Below the pieces are notes generated by a model, which did not search any database, was not told the DNA's origin, and saw only the letters and a program-made list of their open reading frames with translations. Shown piece after piece: positions 60,551 through 64,000 of a DNA stretch of 64,000 nucleotides. The position numbers were made by a program, and so were the translations under genes. Position 1 is the stretch's first letter, and the number at the start of each line of letters is the position of its first letter. This DNA is from JBNKVT01 sp050299335 (GTDB lineage Bacteria > Pseudomonadota > Alphaproteobacteria > Rhodobacterales > Rhodobacteraceae): NCBI GenBank assembly GCA_050299335.1, contig JBNKVT010000035.1, positions 75,014 to 139,013 of the forward strand. Direction: 5' to 3'.

Positions 60551-61341
60551 AACGCTCGCTCTTCCTCACCGTCGCGGCTTGGGCGGGCTTCGCCTTCCTC
60601 TACATCCCGATCCTGTCGCTGGTGATCTATTCCTTCAACGAATCGAAGCTGGTCACCGTCTGGGGCGGCTTCTCGACCAAATGGTACGGCGAACTCCTCC
60701 GCGACCCCCAGATCCTCGGCGCGGCCTGGATCAGCCTCAAGATCGGGCTGATCTCGGCCACGCTTGCCGTCATCCTCGGCACGCTCGCCGCCCTCGTCCT
60801 CGTCCGCTTCGGCCCCTTCCGCAGCAAGAGCCTGCTGACCGGCATGGTCACCGCCCCGCTGGTCATGCCCGAGGTCATCACCGGCCTGTCGCTGCTCTTG
60901 CTCTTCGTGTCGATGGAACAAGCCATCGGCTGGCCCGCCGGGCGCGGCATGACCACAATCATCATCGCCCATGTCACCTTCTGCATGGCCTATGTCGCGG
61001 TGGTGGTCCAATCCCGCCTCGTCGACATGGACGAAAGCCTCGAAGAAGCCGCCATGGACCTCGGCGCCCGGCCCGTCCGCGTCTTCTTCGACGTCACCCT
61101 GCCGGTGATCGCACCGGCGCTGGTCTCCGGCTGGCTGCTGGCCTTCACCCTGTCGCTGGACGATCTGGTGATCGCCAGCTTCGTCTCCGGCCCCGGCTCC
61201 TCGACCCTGCCGATGGTGATCTTCTCCAAGGTCCGTCTCGGAGTGTCGCCGGATATCAACGCCCTGGCCACCCTCATCATCGCGGTGGTCGCTACCGGCA
61301 TCGCACTGGCGGCATGGTTTGCGAGGAAGGGGCCAAAATGA
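60547..61341 (+). CDS. potI: Polyamine ABC transporter permease (PotI type)
   Basis: 264 residues, six membrane segments. FLYIPILSLVIYSFNESKLVTVWGGFSTKWY (about 17-47) and the EAA loop SLEEAAMDLGARPVRVFFDVTLPVIAPAL (about 164-192) identify the partner of PotH; SLDDLVIASFVSGPGSSTLPM is conserved in PotC/PotI. ATG at 60547 overlaps the potH stop. Confidence 0.93.
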   Translation: MKRSLFLTVAAWAGFAFLYIPILSLVIYSFNESKLVTVWGGFSTKWYGELLRDPQILGAAWISLKIGLISATLAVILGTLAALVLVRFGPFRSKSLLTGMVTAPLVMPEVITGLSLLLLFVSMEQAIGWPAGRGMTTIIIAHVTFCMAYVAVVVQSRLVDMDESLEEAAMDLGARPVRVFFDVTLPVIAPALVSGWLLAFTLSLDDLVIASFVSGPGSSTLPMVIFSKVRLGVSPDINALATLIIAVVATGIALAAWFARKGPK

Positions 61342-61353
61342 TCTTGTCGAGAA

Positions 61354-61450
61354 CCTCCCCCCTGACCCCCCTCCCAGAGGGAGGGGGGAATCCCGGCATC
61401 GCCACTGGGCCTCTCCCCTCTCCCTCCGGGAGAGGGGTCGGGGGAGAGGG
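61354..61450. repeat. C-rich/G-rich hairpin repeat, copy B
   Basis: CCTCCCCCCTGACC leads into the same hairpin as copy A (CCCCCCTCCC-AGA-GGGAGGGGGG, 61366-61388), followed by a second perfect 10-bp hairpin CCCCTCTCCC-TCC-GGGAGAGGGG (61415-61437). It lies between potI and the agmatinase-family gene. Confidence 0.85.
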
Positions 61451-61486
61451 CCTCCGCAACCGAACGAAAGACGCAACAGGACCGAT

Positions 61487-62452
61487 ATGACCAAAGGCGA
61501 TCAGGCCTTCCGCGCCACCTCCAACACCGAGCGTTGGCCCGAGAACACCTATGGCGGCGTCCCCTCCTTCCTCCGCCGCCGCTACACCCGCGACCTGACC
61601 GGCGTCGACGTCGCCGTCACCGGCATCCCCTATGACGCCGCCGTCACCGGCCGCCCCGGCACCCGCCTCGGCCCCCGCGCCATCCGCGCTGCCTCGGCCA
61701 CCCTCGCCGAACTCGACAGCTTCCCCTGGGGTTTCGACCCGTTCAAAACGCTCTCCGTCATCGATTACGGAGACTGCTACATGGACCCCCACCACCCCGA
61801 AACCGTCCCGCGCGACATCGAGGCCCATGCCGCCGAAATCATCGCCACTGGCACCAAGCTCCTCACCCTCGGCGGTGACCATTTCATCGCCTACCCGCTG
61901 ATCAAGGCCCACGCCGCAAAACACGGCCCCCTCGCCCTCATCCAGTTCGACGCCCATGGCGACCTCTGGCCCGACGACCCCGGCCGCCTCGACCACGGCA
62001 CCATGATGGGCCGCGCCATCAGCGAGGGCCTGATCGACCCGGCGAAATCGACCCAGATCGGCATCCGCACCTTCCATGACAGCGATATGGGCCTCGAAAT
62101 CCTGACGGCCCCCTGGATCCACCGCAACGGCATCGACGAGACCATCCGCATCGCCACCGAACGCGCCGGCGACAGCCCGGTCTACCTCTCGTTCGACATC
62201 GACGTCCTCGATCCGGCCTTCGCACCGGGCACCGGTACACCGGTCACCGGCGGGCTGGCGTCCTGGCAGGCCCTCGAAATCCTCCGCGGTCTCGGCCCCC
62301 TGACCTTCGCCGCCATGGACATCGTCGAGGTCTCGCCCCCCTATGACGTCTCAGAAATAACCGCTATAGCTGCGGCGACCTTCGCCCATGACTGGCTCTG
62401 CCTCCTCGCGGCCCAAAAGGGGGCAAGGCCCAACCCCATCGGCCGCCTCTGA
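61487..62452 (+). CDS. speB: Agmatinase/ureohydrolase-family enzyme (SpeB-like)
   Basis: 321 residues. The two-manganese site motifs are present: LLTLGGDHFIAYP (His), IQFDAHGDLW (Asp-His-Asp) and SFDIDVLDPAFAPGTGTP (Asp-Asp with the substrate-loop Glu region IVEVSPPYD). N-terminal GIPYDAAVTGRPGTRLGPRAIR is typical of agmatinases. It hydrolyses agmatine to putrescine and urea, or a related guanidino acid or amine such as 4-guanidinobutyrate. Position between the polyamine transporter and a glutamyl-polyamine ligase favours agmatine. ATG at 61487. Confidence 0.88.
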   Translation: MTKGDQAFRATSNTERWPENTYGGVPSFLRRRYTRDLTGVDVAVTGIPYDAAVTGRPGTRLGPRAIRAASATLAELDSFPWGFDPFKTLSVIDYGDCYMDPHHPETVPRDIEAHAAEIIATGTKLLTLGGDHFIAYPLIKAHAAKHGPLALIQFDAHGDLWPDDPGRLDHGTMMGRAISEGLIDPAKSTQIGIRTFHDSDMGLEILTAPWIHRNGIDETIRIATERAGDSPVYLSFDIDVLDPAFAPGTGTPVTGGLASWQALEILRGLGPLTFAAMDIVEVSPPYDVSEITAIAAATFAHDWLCLLAAQKGARPNPIGRL

Positions 62453-62462
62453 ACGGTGACAC

Positions 62463-63833
62463 ATGAAAAACGCTCCCGCTGACTGGACCCATCGCTTGCC
62501 CCAGGCCGCCCGCGACTGGCTGGGCGTGCGCCGCGTCGAAGAGGTGGAATGCGTCATCGCCGACATCGCCGGCATCGCCCGCGGCAAGGCCATGCCCGCG
62601 GCCAAATTCGCCCGCAACGACCGGCTGTTCCTGCCCATGTCGGTGTTCTACCAGACCATCGACGGCGACTATGTCGACATGGACATCAAGCACCAGTGGA
62701 CCGAAACCGACATGGTCCTCGTCCCCGACTACACCACCGCCACCGCCTCGCCCTGGGCGGATGACGTGACGCTTCAGGTCATCCATGACGTGCGCAACCT
62801 CCAGGAAGAGCCGATCTCGCTGGCGCCGCGCAACGTGCTGAAACGCATCCTGAAACTCTACGAAACCGAGGGCTGGCGGGCAATCGTCGCTCCCGAGATG
62901 GAGTTCTATCTGACCAGGCCCAACACCGACCCCGATATCCCCATCGAGCCGCCGGTCGGGCGCACCGGCCGCGTCGCCGCCTCACGCCAGGCCTATTCGA
63001 TGTCGGCGGTGGACGAGTACGGGCCGGTGATCGACGACATCTACGACTTTGCCGATGCGCAGGGCATCGAGATCGACACCATCATCCAGGAAGGTGGCGC
63101 CGGCCAGATCGAAATCAATTTCCTGCATGGCGACCCGGTGAAGCTCGCCGATCAGGTGTTCCTGTTCAAACGCACCATCCGCGAGGCGGCCCTGCGCCAC
63201 GACTGCTTCGCCACCTTCATGGCCAAGCCGATGCAGCACGAGCCCGGCTCGGCGATGCATATCCACCAGTCGGTCGAAGAGATCGCCACCGGCCGCAACA
63301 TCTTCAACGACGAGAAGGACCGCGAGACCCCGGCTTTCCACAACTATGTCGGCGGGCTGCAGAAATGGATGCCCCAGGTCATCTGCATGCTGGCCCCTTA
63401 CGTCAATTCCTACCGCCGCTATGTCGCCTCGGGCTCGGCTCCGATCAACCTCGAATGGGCCGCCGACAACCGGACCACAGGGCTTCGCATCCCGATCTCG
63501 TCCCCCGCGGCGCGGCGCATCGAGAACCGCATCGTCGGCATGGACTGCAACCCCTATCTCGCCATGGCCGCGACGCTCGCCTGCGGCTATCTCGGCCTCA
63601 AGAAGGGCCACAAGCCCCGCAAGGCGGTCAAGGGCGAGGCCTATGATCGCGACTATTCGCTGCCCCGGTCGCTCCTGGAAGCCATCGAGCAGTTCGACCT
63701 CGACAGCGAGATAGCACGTCTGCTGGGCCAGGAGTTTTGCACCGTCTACACCTCGCTGAAACGCCACGAGGCCGAAAGTTTCCTCGCCGTCATCTCGCCC
63801 TGGGAGCGCGAGCACCTGCTGCTCAATGTCTGA
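62463..63833 (+). CDS. Glutamine synthetase-family ligase (gamma-glutamylputrescine synthetase, PuuA-like)
   Basis: 456 residues. The GS core is clear: IVAPEMEFYLTRP (metal/ATP Glu), QEGGAGQIEINF, FMAKPMQHEPGSAMHIHQS and NRTTGLRIPISSPAARRIENRIVGMDCNPYLAMAA. The divergent ATP/adenylation region and the partner genes favour PuuA (ATP + glutamate + putrescine to gamma-glutamylputrescine) over true GlnA. The product is the substrate of the PuuB-like oxidase at 55902, closing the pathway within one cluster. PuuC and PuuD are not in the window. Confidence 0.85.
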   Translation: MKNAPADWTHRLPQAARDWLGVRRVEEVECVIADIAGIARGKAMPAAKFARNDRLFLPMSVFYQTIDGDYVDMDIKHQWTETDMVLVPDYTTATASPWADDVTLQVIHDVRNLQEEPISLAPRNVLKRILKLYETEGWRAIVAPEMEFYLTRPNTDPDIPIEPPVGRTGRVAASRQAYSMSAVDEYGPVIDDIYDFADAQGIEIDTIIQEGGAGQIEINFLHGDPVKLADQVFLFKRTIREAALRHDCFATFMAKPMQHEPGSAMHIHQSVEEIATGRNIFNDEKDRETPAFHNYVGGLQKWMPQVICMLAPYVNSYRRYVASGSAPINLEWAADNRTTGLRIPISSPAARRIENRIVGMDCNPYLAMAATLACGYLGLKKGHKPRKAVKGEAYDRDYSLPRSLLEAIEQFDLDSEIARLLGQEFCTVYTSLKRHEAESFLAVISPWEREHLLLNV

Positions 63834-63851
63834 CGCCGGTATAACCGCGTG

Positions 63852-63937
63852 CCCTCCCCACAGTGAGGAGAGTGGGGCGTATCGCGGCACCCTCCGCTCT
63901 TCCCCCCTCCCCCTGGGAGGGGGGTCAGGGGGGAGGC
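63852..63937. repeat. C-rich/G-rich hairpin repeat, copy C (inverted)
   Basis: The hairpin CCCCCCTCCC-CCT-GGGAGGGGGG (63902-63924) followed by TCAGGGGGGAGG is the reverse complement of the left part of copy B. A second stem CCCCAC/GTGGGG lies at 63856-63877. It separates the PuuA-like gene from recO. Confidence 0.8.
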
Positions 63938-63959
63938 CCGCGTCCGGGATGCTGAGCCC

Positions 63960-64000
63960 ATGGACTGGCGCGACGAAGGCATCCTGATCTCGGCGCGGCC
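63960..64000 (+). CDS. recO: DNA repair protein RecO (first 13 codons only)
   Basis: The gene runs off the right edge. The residues seen, MDWRDEGILISAR, match the conserved RecO N-terminus (M-x-W-x-D-E-G-I-L-L/I), the strand that opens its OB fold. RecO loads RecA with RecR on SSB-coated DNA. Based on 13 residues only. Confidence 0.65.
   Translation, partial: MDWRDEGILISAR

Noticed and set aside
58356..63937. G-quadruplex function for the G-rich repeats
   Set aside because: The G-runs pair perfectly with equal C-runs in cis, so hairpins are the simpler explanation; a quadruplex cannot be supported from sequence alone.

Overview
The window is high-GC, gene-dense DNA from an alphaproteobacterium, almost certainly a member of the Rhodobacterales (Rhodobacter/Roseobacter group). 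The supporting signs are a BztABCD-type amino-acid transporter, a RegA/PrrA/ActR response regulator, the argS-SPOR-nagZ-scpA-scpB block, the fumC-DUF4169-RHH trio, a COQ9 homologue beside rpsU, a TauE plus TIGR02186 pair, and frequent GTG/TTG starts with 4-bp overlaps. I see no rRNA, tRNA, CRISPR array, transposase or prophage. Most of the window is ordinary chromosome; the accessory-looking parts are 4.8-5.6 kb, 13.9-14.4 kb and 21.3-30.8 kb.

Layout. 0-4.1 kb: 3' end of a polar amino-acid ABC operon (bztA'-bztBCD). 4.3-7.3 kb: universal stress protein, a small sulfotransferase-like protein, then nfu-tsaB-rimI (Fe-S carrier, t6A synthesis, S18 acetylation). 7.4-13.8 kb: a BMP-type purine nucleoside uptake operon ending in purine nucleoside phosphorylase, with a LysE exporter between its two permeases. 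13.9-16.2 kb: an orphan 158-aa protein and a TauE/SafE plus TIGR02186 pair. 16.4-21.1 kb: DMT transporter, mnmD, a divergent FAD oxidoreductase that may be the missing MnmC half, an ICMT-like methyltransferase, dsbB and a VTT-domain protein. 21.4-30.6 kb: two tandem TTG-start sulfotransferase-like paralogues, trhO and a 5.7-kb gene for a cysteine-free acidic protein of about 30 Trp-Asp repeats. 30.8-38.8 kb: MFS transporter, zapE, moaA, an acyl-CoA synthetase, a DUF218 protein and a CPA1 antiporter with an RCK-like tail. 38.9-42.1 kb: def, a deformylase pseudoenzyme, fmt, an SH3 protein and a GntR regulator. 42.3-50.7 kb: argS-SPOR-nagZ-scpA-scpB, regA, fumC and two small proteins. 51.2-55.8 kb: coq9, rpsU, a PPP phosphatase, an SF1B helicase and a DUF1194 VWA protein. 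55.9-64 kb: a polyamine uptake and catabolism cluster (PuuB-like oxidase, PotFGHI, agmatinase-family enzyme, PuuA-like ligase), then the start of recO.

The strongest unusual signals are these. (1) The 1902-aa repeat protein, whose C-terminal 147-bp units are nearly identical. (2) A dispersed palindromic element with two good copies (30.7 and 50.9 kb) whose long hairpin differs by a compensated base pair, plus a divergent copy with another central hairpin (4.8 kb) and a loop-less derivative (48.0 kb). (3) A deformylase paralogue that has lost the metal-binding Cys and the catalytic Glu. (4) A small orphan protein with a caspase-like HG...C arrangement. (5) A second repeat family of C-rich/G-rich hairpins in three gaps of the polyamine cluster. 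All functional statements rest on sequence reading and family knowledge; no database search was possible.
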